A DNA stretch of 64,000 nucleotides, from positions 29,727-93,726 of the forward strand of contig CANJSF010000016.1 in NCBI GenBank assembly GCA_947476925.1, written 5' to 3'. The notes beneath the pieces are model-generated. The model searched no databases and was not told the origin of the DNA. It was given only the letters and a program-made list of their open reading frames with translations. The position numbers and the translations under genes were made by a program. The DNA comes from Rhodospirillaceae bacterium. Its GTDB lineage: Bacteria > Pseudomonadota > Alphaproteobacteria > Rhodospirillales > Rhodospirillaceae. Of this stretch, positions 32,316-41,744 are shown piece by piece. Position 1 is the first letter of the stretch. Each line of letters opens with the position of its first letter.

Positions 32316-33536
32316 TTAGCCTGCCTTATCCTGAGGAAGCTTCATCCGAAAGGTCAGCAGCAGCGCGATTAGCGATAGCGAACCTGCAATCAGCAGCGCT
32401 TCGTTTGGGCTCGTCAGGCGCGCAACCGTTCCCCAGAGTGGCGAGCCAAATGCATAGCCACTCATCAGAACCAAGTTGAGTAACGCGAGGCCGCGGCCGC
32501 GGATTTCATCGGGCAATATCATCTGTGCGCCGATCTGCATCGATGACATGACAAAGAACCAAGTAAATCCCACCACGAAGGTCAGAACTCCGAGGGCAAA
32601 GATCGACGACACAAGCGCCATCGAAATAAAGGCCAAAGCATTTATGCCAACGGCCCAGCTGACGATGACCTCGCGCGAGCGGCCAAGGGCTAAACGTGGA
32701 AAACAGAACACGCCGGAAATAGCCCCTAGGCCCATAAAGCTAAACACCGTGCCGAAGTCATCTGCTTCGGGCACTTTCACTGGTAAAAGAGCGAGCAAAA
32801 TTGACGACACGGTGAAAAAAAGGCCACCGCGGATCAAGACTGCACGGAACAGAGCCGATGTTTTGGCATACCTAAACGCACCAAAGAGCAACGATAGAAA
32901 TGGCTGAGGTGTCGTGCGTGGTCGCGTTGGGGCTTTCCACGAATAAAGAGCCGCGATTACACCAATATAGCTGAGCGCATTAAAAGCCATGATACCGACG
33001 GCGCCAAAAGCCGGAATGAGTGCACCCGCTAAAGACGGCCCTAAAATACGAGCGCCATTATTGGTCAAAGAATAGATAGCGACCGCTTGTGGCACTTCTT
33101 TTATACCTACCAGGTCAGCCCAAATTGCCGACTGCGACGGCGTATTGAGCGCAAAGCCAATCGCAAAAAACGCCAACAAAGCAAGGAGTGCCACGCCGTT
33201 CTGCACATCTGCGAGCACCAAGATGGTGACTGCGCACGATGCCAACATCATCCAGCATTGCGAAAACATCATGAATTTACGACGGTCGAGCATATCGACC
33301 CACGTACCCGCCGGCAGCAAGAGCAGCGCCGGCGGAATGAAAAGCGAGGTCTGCACTAACGAGACCATAAACGGATCAGCATTGGTCCAGATGCGCATGA
33401 GGTACGCAGCAGCCACTGTTTGCATCCAATACCCAGTGTTGGACACCGCCATCGCAGCCATGAGGTTGCGAAACGCCGGGCGTTTTAGCGGCGTCCAAAG
33501 CGATTGGGGTTTGTCGGGCGAGTCGGTCACATGCAT
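32316..33536 (-). CDS. MFS transporter, EntS/MFS_3-like
   Basis: A polytopic membrane protein of about 406 residues with twelve predicted helices and the MFS loop WVDMLDRRKFMM between helices 2 and 3. The N-terminal FRNLMAAMAVSNTGYWMQTV and the WADLVGIKEVPQAVAIYSLT segment are typical of the MFS_3 (EntS-like) exporters. The substrate is unknown. The frame is open to 33611; I chose ATG 33536 because it leaves a short cytoplasmic N-terminus, but the start is uncertain. It is convergent with the WD40 gene and divergent from dnaB. Confidence 0.87.
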   Translation of the reverse strand: MHVTDSPDKPQSLWTPLKRPAFRNLMAAMAVSNTGYWMQTVAAAYLMRIWTNADPFMVSLVQTSLFIPPALLLLPAGTWVDMLDRRKFMMFSQCWMMLASCAVTILVLADVQNGVALLALLAFFAIGFALNTPSQSAIWADLVGIKEVPQAVAIYSLTNNGARILGPSLAGALIPAFGAVGIMAFNALSYIGVIAALYSWKAPTRPRTTPQPFLSLLFGAFRYAKTSALFRAVLIRGGLFFTVSSILLALLPVKVPEADDFGTVFSFMGLGAISGVFCFPRLALGRSREVIVSWAVGINALAFISMALVSSIFALGVLTFVVGFTWFFVMSSMQIGAQMILPDEIRGRGLALLNLVLMSGYAFGSPLWGTVARLTSPNEALLIAGSLSLIALLLTFRMKLPQDKAG

Positions 33537-33656
33537 CCAACTTTTATTTGTGTGATGCCAGCCATAGCATGCGATGAAGCTGGCTTTTTCGGGCATCCGC
33601 CGTTCGCTCATGCGGCGAACATGTTGCAGAATCCAACATTGCCCCCAGCTTTAAGG

Positions 33657-33665
33657 TTATCCACA
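33657..33665 (+). promoter_or_regulatory. Consensus DnaA box upstream of dnaB
   Basis: TTATCCACA matches the high-affinity DnaA box exactly. It lies 75 bases before the dnaB start, in the position of the -35 region for a weak TATACG element at 33683-33688, within an A/T-rich tract. Confidence 0.6.
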
Positions 33666-33739
33666 AGGCAAAAAAAATATTTTATACGATTGAGCGTTAT
33701 TCTTTGGCGTGGCGGCATGCGCCTGACTATGACGACACC

Positions 33740-35278
33740 ATGAATTCCCCACTTTTAAAACCCATCGACACTAGTGGCCCCGTGTCGTCGGCGTTCCGTG
33801 CGCCGCCCCAGAACATCGATGCCGAAAAGGCATTGCTGGGCGCAATTATGATGAACAATCGCGCGTTCGAGCGGGTTTCGGATTTTCTTTACCCCGAGCA
33901 TTTTACTGACCCGGCCAATGCACGCATTTACGAAGCGTGCATGCGCCTACTCGAACAAGGCCACCAAGCCAACCCCGTCACGCTCAAAACATACCTCGAG
34001 CGCGACGAGGCAATTATTGCTGCTGGTGGCATGGCATATATCGCCGCTCTGGCGGGAACTGTGGTTACAGTCATCAATGCAGGCGACTACGGTAAGCTCA
34101 TCTATGACCTATTTATCCGCCGCCAACTGATTGCGCTAGGCGACGACATGGTCAATGACGCCTTTGACGTCTTGCCCGATGAAACCGCGCTTCATCAAAT
34201 CGAAAAATCTGAGCAGAAATTATTTGACCTGGCATCGAGCGGGAATACCGAGGGCGGATTCCAAAGCTTTGAACGCTCGGTCAAACAGGCGATCCACGTC
34301 GCCGAGGCCGCACATCGCCGCGAAGGCGCGTTGGCGGGCGTCACCACGGGGCTCGCCGACCTCGACCGCAAACTGGGCGGATTGCATAAATCCGACTTGC
34401 TGATTCTGGCCGGACGCCCATCGATGGGTAAAACCGCGTTGGCCACAACAATCGCCTTCAATGCGGCCAAAAGTTATCTCGAGACCGAAAATCCTGAGGA
34501 TCGCGGCAAGGTCGTGGCGTTCTTCTCGCTTGAAATGTCATCAGAACAGCTCGCCACGCGTATTTTGTCGGAACAGGCTCGCGTTTCAAGCCACGATATC
34601 CGCACGGGGAAATTATCCAACGAAAATTTCGCCCGCATGGTCAGCCAAAGTAACGAACTGAGCATGATGCCGCTGTATATCGACGACACGCCAGCGGTGA
34701 CGGTTTCGGCGATTCGCACACGCTGCCGGCGCTTGGCGCGCACGCCCCGCAAAGGCGCCACTGATCCGAGTTCCAGCAGCCTTGGGCTCATCGTGATCGA
34801 TTACCTTCAGCTGATCGCCGCAAGCCGCGGCGAACGCAGCGAAAACCGCGTTCAAGAAATTTCATCCATCACGCGCGGGCTAAAAGCATTGGCCAAAGAG
34901 TTGAATGTACCGGTTCTGGCTTTGTCTCAGCTCAGCCGTGCGGTTGAACAGCGCGAAGACAAACGCCCTCAGCTGTCGGACTTACGTGAATCAGGCACCA
35001 TCGAGCAGGACTCGGACGTGGTGATGTTCGTCTATCGTGAGCAGTATTACCTTGAGCGCATATCACCCAGCCAAAAGCCCGAGGAAAGCGACGAGCGCTT
35101 CAACGAGCGGTTTGTGAAATGGCAACAACAGTGCGAGCGCGTTCACAACATCGCGGAAGTTATTATCGCCAAACAGCGCCACGGGCCCATTGGTACCGAG
35201 AAGCTGTATTTCGACCCAAGCTTCACCCATTTCTCGGACTATGTGGATTCCAACATGGTTCCCGCCGGACCCGAGTAA
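33740..35278 (+). CDS. dnaB: Replicative DNA helicase DnaB
   Basis: Hexameric 5'-3' helicase at the replication fork. The 512-residue protein has the N-terminal DnaB domain (about 25-125; PPQNIDAEKALLGAIMMNN) and a RecA-type ATPase domain with Walker A GRPSMGKTAL, Walker B LIVIDYLQLI and the arginine-finger region of ALSQLSRAVEQRED. No intein is present. ATG 33740 is favoured over the frame's opening at 33704. The adjacent downstream gene alr is an unrelated function but a common neighbour in this group. Confidence 0.96.
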   Translation: MNSPLLKPIDTSGPVSSAFRAPPQNIDAEKALLGAIMMNNRAFERVSDFLYPEHFTDPANARIYEACMRLLEQGHQANPVTLKTYLERDEAIIAAGGMAYIAALAGTVVTVINAGDYGKLIYDLFIRRQLIALGDDMVNDAFDVLPDETALHQIEKSEQKLFDLASSGNTEGGFQSFERSVKQAIHVAEAAHRREGALAGVTTGLADLDRKLGGLHKSDLLILAGRPSMGKTALATTIAFNAAKSYLETENPEDRGKVVAFFSLEMSSEQLATRILSEQARVSSHDIRTGKLSNENFARMVSQSNELSMMPLYIDDTPAVTVSAIRTRCRRLARTPRKGATDPSSSSLGLIVIDYLQLIAASRGERSENRVQEISSITRGLKALAKELNVPVLALSQLSRAVEQREDKRPQLSDLRESGTIEQDSDVVMFVYREQYYLERISPSQKPEESDERFNERFVKWQQQCERVHNIAEVIIAKQRHGPIGTEKLYFDPSFTHFSDYVDSNMVPAGPE

Positions 35279-35368
35279 GGCGTAAAGCTGGGCCCTGCCC
35301 CAACAAAGCCGTAAAAACCTTGCATCAGGGGCTTTCTCTGAGGCTCGTTTTGTGATTCTTAAATCGCG

Positions 35369-36538
35369 ATGTTGAACCGCACCGCCACCGGCAGCCGAAG
35401 TGTGTCGCGTCCCGAAGATCGCGCCGGGGCCATTCTGACCGTCGACCTGGCTGCGGTGGTAGAAAACTGGTGGATACTAAAAAGACGTGCACGACCCGGC
35501 TGCGATGTGGGCGCGGTCGTCAAGGCGGATGCCTATGGCTTGGGCCTGGAGCAGGTGGCCACGGCGCTGAAGTTGGCCGGCTGTAATACCTTTTATGTGG
35601 CCCATCTGGATGGCGCGATTACGTTGCGTCAGATCCTGGGGCCGGGCCCACGCATTGCTTGCCTGAATGGCCCCAACAAAGGCACAGAACGCGACCATGT
35701 GGCGCTTCGCATTATGCCAGTGCTGAGCACACCCGAGCACATCAAAGCTTGGCAAACGTACGCGCTCAAAGAAGACGTCCTGATGGAAAGTATTGTGCAG
35801 GTCGACACTGGAATGAACCGCTTGGGCTTGTCGGAAAAAGAGTTTAACGCGCTGCTGACAGACCCTGACGGTTTCTTAGGTTTGCATCCGCAAATGCTTA
35901 TGAGCCACTTGGCCTGCGCCGATGACCCGCAACATCCCTTAAACAAAACCCAGTTGGAACGCTTCCGCGCCATGATTGGGGCGTTTCGCACCCGATTCCC
36001 CGATTCCAAAGGGTCTTTGGCCAATTCGGCGGGCGTATTGTTGGGCCAGGATTGGCAGTTTGAATATGCGCGGCCTGGCGTGGCACTATATGGCGTAAAC
36101 CCCACCCAAAGTGGGGCCCAAACCATGCTGCCTGTGGTGAATTTAAAGGCCCGCATCATCCAAGTGCGTCCCGTTGACACCCCTGGGCACGTTGGATATG
36201 GTGCGGCATCAAGCGTCCGTCAAGGCGCAAAAATAGCAACAGTTTCAATGGGTTATGCTGACGGATACCTGCGATCTTTGGGGTCATCCGGATTTGGCAT
36301 TCTTGACGGGATTAAAGTTCCCGTTCTCGGGCGGGTTTCGATGGATTTGACCACCTTCGATGTCTCCAACGTTCCCGACAGCGCCACGATTCCGGGCGGA
36401 TTTATCGATATCATTTCGCATGCGGTGACGGTGGACGATGTGGCTCGCGCCGCAGGCACCATTGGCTATGAAATCCTCACGGCACTCGGCAATCGCTTTC
36501 ACCGACGCTATTTGCCAGCACCCGTCGCGCGAGCCTGA
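35369..36538 (+). CDS. alr: Alanine racemase
   Basis: Pyridoxal-phosphate enzyme making D-alanine for peptidoglycan. In the 389-residue protein the PLP lysine is K52 (VVKADAYGLGL), and the second-base tyrosine lies in VGYGAASSVR in the C-terminal domain. SMGYADGY and the GRVSMDLTTFDVS segment are also family-typical. It follows dnaB by about 90 bases and precedes mlaE by 2 bases, so cell-wall and envelope-lipid genes appear co-transcribed. Confidence 0.96.
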   Translation: MLNRTATGSRSVSRPEDRAGAILTVDLAAVVENWWILKRRARPGCDVGAVVKADAYGLGLEQVATALKLAGCNTFYVAHLDGAITLRQILGPGPRIACLNGPNKGTERDHVALRIMPVLSTPEHIKAWQTYALKEDVLMESIVQVDTGMNRLGLSEKEFNALLTDPDGFLGLHPQMLMSHLACADDPQHPLNKTQLERFRAMIGAFRTRFPDSKGSLANSAGVLLGQDWQFEYARPGVALYGVNPTQSGAQTMLPVVNLKARIIQVRPVDTPGHVGYGAASSVRQGAKIATVSMGYADGYLRSLGSSGFGILDGIKVPVLGRVSMDLTTFDVSNVPDSATIPGGFIDIISHAVTVDDVARAAGTIGYEILTALGNRFHRRYLPAPVARA

Positions 36539-36540
36539 CA

Positions 36541-37317
36541 ATGTTGAATTTTCTCGCCCTCATCGGCCGCGTTGTTTTGGGGTTCCTCGGCCACCTGGGG
36601 CGATTGACGATTTTTGCCGGGGCCGCCATTTCGCATTGCGTGCGCCCACCGCTGTATCCACGCCTGATCGGACGGCAGATGATCGACATCGGGTATTACT
36701 CGTTGCCGGTCGTCGGGCTGACGGCAATTTTTTCAGGCATGGTGTTGGCACTTCAAAGCTACACCGGCTTTGCGCGCTTCTCGGCTGAAAGCGCTGTGGC
36801 CAATGTGGTGGTGCTGTCCATCACGCGAGAGCTTGGCCCCGTGCTGGCAGGTCTAATGGTCGCCGGTCGCATTGGCGCCTCCATGGCCGCAGAGATTGGC
36901 ACCATGCGTGTAACCGAACAAATCGACGCACTCACAACATTGTCGACCAATCCGTTCAAATATCTTGTCGTGCCGCGCTTACTGGCAGGGTTACTGATGC
37001 TTCCCCTTCTCGTCTTAGTCGCCGATATCATTGGTGTGTTTGGTGGCTACCTCGTGGGTGTTTATAAGCTGGGCTTCAATGCCGGTGTGTACATCAACTC
37101 GACGGTCGATTTTCTCCAACCGCTCGACGTGATCTCGGGCCTGGTCAAAGCCAGTGTGTTTGGATTCATCATCGCTTTGATGGGTTGCTACAATGGTTAT
37201 TATTCCAAAGGTGGTGCGCAGGGCGTTGGCGCCGCCACTACAAATGCCGTGGTCTCGGCGTCAATTTTGATTCTGACGTCCAATTACATCCTCACCGAAT
37301 TGTTTTTCGCGTCATGA
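36541..37317 (+). CDS. mlaE: MlaE-family lipid-transport ABC permease
   Basis: Inner-membrane permease of a phospholipid/MCE-type transporter that maintains outer-membrane asymmetry. The 258-residue protein has five or six helices and the MlaE hallmark segments RELGPVLAGLMVAGRIGASM, AAEIGTMRVTEQIDALTTL and the C-terminal KGGAQGVGAATTNAVV. The MlaD-type substrate-binding partner is not encoded nearby. Its stop overlaps the ATPase start as ATGA. Confidence 0.93.
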   Translation: MLNFLALIGRVVLGFLGHLGRLTIFAGAAISHCVRPPLYPRLIGRQMIDIGYYSLPVVGLTAIFSGMVLALQSYTGFARFSAESAVANVVVLSITRELGPVLAGLMVAGRIGASMAAEIGTMRVTEQIDALTTLSTNPFKYLVVPRLLAGLLMLPLLVLVADIIGVFGGYLVGVYKLGFNAGVYINSTVDFLQPLDVISGLVKASVFGFIIALMGCYNGYYSKGGAQGVGAATTNAVVSASILILTSNYILTELFFAS

Positions 37318-38087
37318 GTGCGATGCCAAAAATTCACCTCAAAGATGTGCGCAAGGCGTTCGGCGACAAACAAGTGTTGAACGGCGTTGACCTTGATATC
37401 GCGCCAGCCGAATCCGTTGTCATCATCGGCGGGTCTGGCACCGGCAAGTCAGTATTGATCAAATGCATCTTGGGCATTTTGACCGCTGATTCCGGAACAA
37501 TTGAAGTCGACGGCACCGACGTCACGCATCAGCCCGCCGCAGCCAGAGAAAAAGTGAACAAAAAATTCGGCATGTTATTCCAGGGTGCAGCGTTGTTCGA
37601 CAGCTTGCCGGTTTGGGAAAATGTGGCGTTTGGTTTAATGCAGGGTGATCATATGCCGCGCAAAGAGGCCAAAGCGCGGGCCATTGATACGCTGAGCAAG
37701 GTTGGCCTGGCCCCCGAAGTGGGCGATCTGTCGCCTTCGGAATTGTCAGGCGGAATGCAAAAGCGCGTTGGTCTTGCGCGCGCCATCGCAAGCAACCCCG
37801 AGATTGTTTTTTTCGACGAGCCAACCACCGGCCTTGACCCGATTATGGCTGATGTCATCAACGACCTCATTGTGACTTGCGTGCGCGACAGAGGCATTAC
37901 GGCACTTAGCATCACTCACGACATGCATTCGGCACGGAAAATCGGCGACCGCATTGCCATGATTTACGAAGGCCGCCTGATTTGGGTGGGCAACGCCAAA
38001 GATGTCGACCGCGCAGGCAACCCTTATGTCGATCAATTCGTGAATGGCCGCGCTGAAGGCCCGATCAAAATGCAGCTACGTCGGTAG
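37314..38087 (+). CDS. mlaF: MlaF-family ABC transporter ATPase
   Basis: The ATPase partner of the upstream permease. The 257-residue protein has Walker A GGSGTGKS, the Q-loop in FGMLFQGAALFDSL, signature LSGGMQKRVGLAR, Walker B IVFFDEPTTGLDP and the H-loop in ITHDMHSA. The GMQKR signature is typical of MlaF rather than generic importers. ATG 37314 overlaps the mlaE stop; the frame open from 37185 is internal to mlaE. Confidence 0.94.
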   Translation: MSAMPKIHLKDVRKAFGDKQVLNGVDLDIAPAESVVIIGGSGTGKSVLIKCILGILTADSGTIEVDGTDVTHQPAAAREKVNKKFGMLFQGAALFDSLPVWENVAFGLMQGDHMPRKEAKARAIDTLSKVGLAPEVGDLSPSELSGGMQKRVGLARAIASNPEIVFFDEPTTGLDPIMADVINDLIVTCVRDRGITALSITHDMHSARKIGDRIAMIYEGRLIWVGNAKDVDRAGNPYVDQFVNGRAEGPIKMQLRR

Positions 38088-38154
38088 TGCATGATCCAGG
38101 AAAGTGGCCGCTGGTTCTCCGCTAAGATCATGCGCAAAACGCAATAGGAACAGC

Positions 38155-39558
38155 ATGGCCAAACCCAAGGCTGTTTTTGTCTGCCAAAGCTGTGGCGCCA
38201 CAACCAACAAGTGGCAGGGCAAATGCGACTCGTGTGGAGAATGGAACACCATTGTTGAAGAGGCGGCACGAGCTTTGCCTAAGGGGGCCACCGGCGGCAA
38301 AGGTGGCAGCAAAATTGCTTTTGTCAGCCTGAAGGGGCAAACGGCGGCACCGCCCCGTCGTAAAATGGGAATCAGCGAACTCGACCGCGTTTGCGGCGGC
38401 GGCTTGGTGGCGGGCTCAGCCATTTTAGTCGGCGGAGATCCTGGCATAGGTAAATCAACCCTTTTGCTGCAGGCCTGCGCGGGCCTAACGGGTGCAGTTT
38501 GTGCCTACATCACCGGTGAAGAAGCAATTGATCAGGTGCGCCTTCGCGCCGCGCGTTTAGGTCTTGAGGGCGCGCCGGTTCATTTGGCAGCCGCCACCAA
38601 TGTGCGCGATATTGTCGCGAGCCTTGAGAGCCTGCCGGCGCTTGATGTGGCGGTGATCGATTCAATTCAAACCATGTATGCAGACACCGTGGACTCGGCA
38701 CCTGGCACCGTCACACAAGTTCGCACGTGTGCCCACGAATTGATCCAAGTGGCTAAGCGGCGCGGCTTTGCCTTGTTCCTGGTGGGTCACGTCACCAAGG
38801 AGGGTACATTGGCAGGCCCTCGTGTGCTGGAACACATGGTGGATACTGTTCTTTATTTCGAAGGCGATCGCGGCCATCAGTTCCGCATTTTGCGCGCGGT
38901 CAAAAACCGATTCGGCCCCACCGACGAAATCGGTGTGTTTGAGATGACCGACATGGGTTTGCGCGAGGTCACCAACCCATCGGCGCTGTTTCTGGCCGAG
39001 CGACGCGGAAACGTCAGCGGCAGTTGCGTGTTTGCCGGTATCGAGGGCACGCGGCCCGTCCTGGTGGAAATTCAAGCCCTGGTCGCGCCGACATCCTTTG
39101 GCACGCCACGTCGTGCGGTCGTGGGTTGGGACATGGGGCGGCTGAATATGGTCACAGCGGTGCTTGAGGCACGTTGCGGGGTTGCGCTGGGCTCTAACGA
39201 CATCTATCTGAACGTTGCAGGCGGCTTGCGAATCCAAGAGCCAGCGGCTGATTTGGCTGTGGCCGCGGCGCTTTTATCGGCGCTGTCGACTGAGCCGGTG
39301 CCGGCCGAAGCTGTAGTCTTTGGAGAAATCGGACTGTCGGGAGAGGTGCGAGCGGTCGCTCAACGCGATTTGCGCTTGAAAGAGGCTGGCAAATTGGGTT
39401 TCAAGCGAGCCTGGGCGCCCAAGACTAACGCTGCGCCCGACAAACGGGGGGCTAAACCCCAAAGCGGCGAGATTGCGGTGAAAGACATAGGCCACGTGCA
39501 AGACATAGTCGCATTGTTTGGCATAGATGCCAGTGAGCGAACGAGAGGTGGTCACTGA
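38155..39558 (+). CDS. radA: DNA repair protein RadA (Sms)
   Basis: RecA-like branch-migration helicase used in recombination and repair. The 467-residue protein begins with a C4 zinc finger (CQSCGATTNKWQGKCDSCGE), then the ATPase core with Walker A GGDPGIGKST, the RadA-specific KNRFGPTDE and a C-terminal Lon-protease-like domain lacking protease activity. ATG 38155 follows AGGAA; the longer frame from 38104 starts within the mlaF 3' region. The stop overlaps the cvpA start (TGATG). Confidence 0.96.
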   Translation: MAKPKAVFVCQSCGATTNKWQGKCDSCGEWNTIVEEAARALPKGATGGKGGSKIAFVSLKGQTAAPPRRKMGISELDRVCGGGLVAGSAILVGGDPGIGKSTLLLQACAGLTGAVCAYITGEEAIDQVRLRAARLGLEGAPVHLAAATNVRDIVASLESLPALDVAVIDSIQTMYADTVDSAPGTVTQVRTCAHELIQVAKRRGFALFLVGHVTKEGTLAGPRVLEHMVDTVLYFEGDRGHQFRILRAVKNRFGPTDEIGVFEMTDMGLREVTNPSALFLAERRGNVSGSCVFAGIEGTRPVLVEIQALVAPTSFGTPRRAVVGWDMGRLNMVTAVLEARCGVALGSNDIYLNVAGGLRIQEPAADLAVAAALLSALSTEPVPAEAVVFGEIGLSGEVRAVAQRDLRLKEAGKLGFKRAWAPKTNAAPDKRGAKPQSGEIAVKDIGHVQDIVALFGIDASERTRGGH

Positions 39559-40268
39559 TGGACACATTGCCCATCAATGGTCTCGATTTAGCCGTCATCA
39601 TCGTACTTTTGGTGTCGGCATTGCTGGCGTTCATGCGCGGCTTTGTTCACGAGGTCTTGTCAATTGGTGCTTGGGTTGGGGCGTCTTTAGCAGCCCTGTA
39701 CGGGCTGCCCTTCGCTCAGCCAATTGCGCGCAAAACCATTCCAATCGACTGGGCCGCCGATGGTGCTGCCGCGATTGTGTTGTTTTTAGTGGCCCTTCTG
39801 GTGCTGTCGTTTATCACCAGCAGCTTGTCGAAGACCGTCCAAGCTAGCGCCTTGAACAACCTCGACCGATCGTTGGGTTTTGTGTTCGGGCTAGTGCGCG
39901 CCGCGGTGATTATCTCGATTCTGTTGATTGCATCTGACTGGCTGATGGACAAATCAGCGCGCCCTCAATGGATGCAAAACGCTAAGACGTTGCCTGCCAT
40001 TACAGCAGGCGCCGGTGTGCTGAAAAACCTTATGCCAGATCGCTTTATGGCCGCTGAAGATGCTGCTAAAGAAGCCTCTTGCACGGCAAAGGATGCGCTG
40101 GAATTGAAGCAAACGCTCGACCGCCTGACGCAGCCCACGCCTACCGCCGATACGCCCAGTAAAAAACAGGCCGATCCGAGTTCGGCCATGCCCGAGAAAC
40201 CCGCTTACGACAGTAAAGAGCGTCGCGATATGGAACGGCTTTTGCAAAGCACAGAGAACCCCAAATGA
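39558..40268 (+). CDS. cvpA: CvpA-family membrane protein
   Basis: A 236-residue protein with four N-terminal helices (about residues 8-28, 32-52, 68-92 and 108-130), typical of CvpA, followed by a soluble tail (about 135-236) rich in charged residues and longer than in the E. coli protein. CvpA affects envelope homeostasis and colicin V export; the mechanism is unclear. It overlaps both neighbours: TGATG with radA, ATGA with purF. The cvpA-purF pair is widespread in proteobacteria. Confidence 0.9.
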   Translation: MDTLPINGLDLAVIIVLLVSALLAFMRGFVHEVLSIGAWVGASLAALYGLPFAQPIARKTIPIDWAADGAAAIVLFLVALLVLSFITSSLSKTVQASALNNLDRSLGFVFGLVRAAVIISILLIASDWLMDKSARPQWMQNAKTLPAITAGAGVLKNLMPDRFMAAEDAAKEASCTAKDALELKQTLDRLTQPTPTADTPSKKQADPSSAMPEKPAYDSKERRDMERLLQSTENPK

Positions 40269-41740
40269 GCCGCCTCATCCTGCCAGCGCAGCCGTTTGAT
40301 ATGGGCGACGATGACCACCCGCACGAAGAGTGCGGCGTGTTTGGTATTATCGGCGATGCCGATGCCGCTACGCACACTGTGTTGGGCCTACATGCGCTTC
40401 AGCATCGCGGCCAAGAAGCTTCTGGCATTGTCAGCTATGACGGCAGCCAGTTTCACAGCCATCGCGGCTTGGGCCATGTGGCCGAGAATTTCAACGATCA
40501 GGTCACCGCGCGCCTTAAGGGCGATATGGCCGTGGGCCACAATCGCTACTCCACCACGGGCGATACAATTCTGCGCAATGTCCAACCTTTGTTTGCCGAA
40601 TATGAGTTCGGTGGTTTTGCCATTGGCCACAACGGCAACCTGACCAACGCCATGACAGTGCGCAAAGAATTGCAAAGGCGCGGATGCCTGTTTCAGTCCA
40701 CGTCCGATACCGAAACAGTGACGCACCTAATTGCGCTGAGCGGGGCAACAACGGTAGAAGACCGCCTGATCGACGCACTGCGCCAAATTGAAGGTGCTTA
40801 TTCATTTGTCTGTCTGACCAACGGCATGATGATTGGTGCACGCGACCCCTTGGGACTTAGACCATTGATTTTGGGTAAGCTGGGGCCTGCGCATATTTTA
40901 TGCTCGGAAACCTGCGCGCTGGATATCATTGGCGCCGAGTTCGTGCGCAACATCGAGCCCGGCGAAATTGTCGTGCTGACCAGCGAGGGCGTGCGCAGCT
41001 TAAAGCCGTTCCCCAAGCAAAGTCAGCGCTTCTGCATTTTTGAGTACATCTATTTCGCCCGCCCCGATTCCATTACCGAGGGCCGCAGTGTTTACGATGT
41101 GCGCAAACTCATCGGCATGGAACTGGCTCGTGAATCTGCCGTGGATTGTGATGTTGTCGTGCCCGTCCCCGATTCCGGCGTGCCGGCGGCATTGGGTTTT
41201 GCCGCGCAGTCGGGCAAGCCCTTCGAATACGGCATCATCCGCAATCACTATGTCGGCCGAACGTTCATTCAGCCATCCGATAAAGTACGACACTTGGGGG
41301 TGAAGCGAAAACACAACCCCAACCGATCGCAAATCGCGGGCAAACGTGTGGTGCTGGTGGACGATTCCATCGTGCGTGGAACAACCTCGATGAAAATTGT
41401 CGATATGGTGCGCGAAGCGGGTGCCACCGAAGTCCATATGCGCATCTCATCGCCGCCCACTGCTCACCCGTGCTTCTTTGGAATTGATACGCCCTCATAC
41501 GACGGCCTATTGGCTGCGCGATATAACGTTGAAGAGATGGGCAAAAAGCTCGGCGTTGATAGCTTAGCCTTTATTTCTATGGATGGGCTTTATCGGGCGG
41601 TTGGCGAAGCTAAACGCAACAACGACAAACCACAATTCTGCGATGCCTGCTTTAGTGGCGACTATCCACTGCCACTGACCGACCAAAAAGCCGGCACACG
41701 ACCCAAGCAGCTGTCGCTGCTTAACGAAGATCGCAGCTAG
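40265..41740 (+). CDS. purF: Amidophosphoribosyltransferase
   Basis: Commits PRPP and glutamine to purine synthesis. The 491-residue precursor has a 22-residue propeptide before the nucleophile C23 (EECGVFGI), an N-terminal glutaminase domain and a phosphoribosyltransferase domain with PRPP loop VVLVDDSIVRGTT. The propeptide and the late cysteines (CDACFSGDY and the C before IFEYIYFARPDS) point to the Bacillus-type enzyme, processed and carrying a 4Fe-4S cluster, unlike E. coli PurF. The cluster would make it oxygen-sensitive. Confidence 0.96.
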   Translation: MSRLILPAQPFDMGDDDHPHEECGVFGIIGDADAATHTVLGLHALQHRGQEASGIVSYDGSQFHSHRGLGHVAENFNDQVTARLKGDMAVGHNRYSTTGDTILRNVQPLFAEYEFGGFAIGHNGNLTNAMTVRKELQRRGCLFQSTSDTETVTHLIALSGATTVEDRLIDALRQIEGAYSFVCLTNGMMIGARDPLGLRPLILGKLGPAHILCSETCALDIIGAEFVRNIEPGEIVVLTSEGVRSLKPFPKQSQRFCIFEYIYFARPDSITEGRSVYDVRKLIGMELARESAVDCDVVVPVPDSGVPAALGFAAQSGKPFEYGIIRNHYVGRTFIQPSDKVRHLGVKRKHNPNRSQIAGKRVVLVDDSIVRGTTSMKIVDMVREAGATEVHMRISSPPTAHPCFFGIDTPSYDGLLAARYNVEEMGKKLGVDSLAFISMDGLYRAVGEAKRNNDKPQFCDACFSGDYPLPLTDQKAGTRPKQLSLLNEDRS

Positions 41741-41744
41741 CCAC

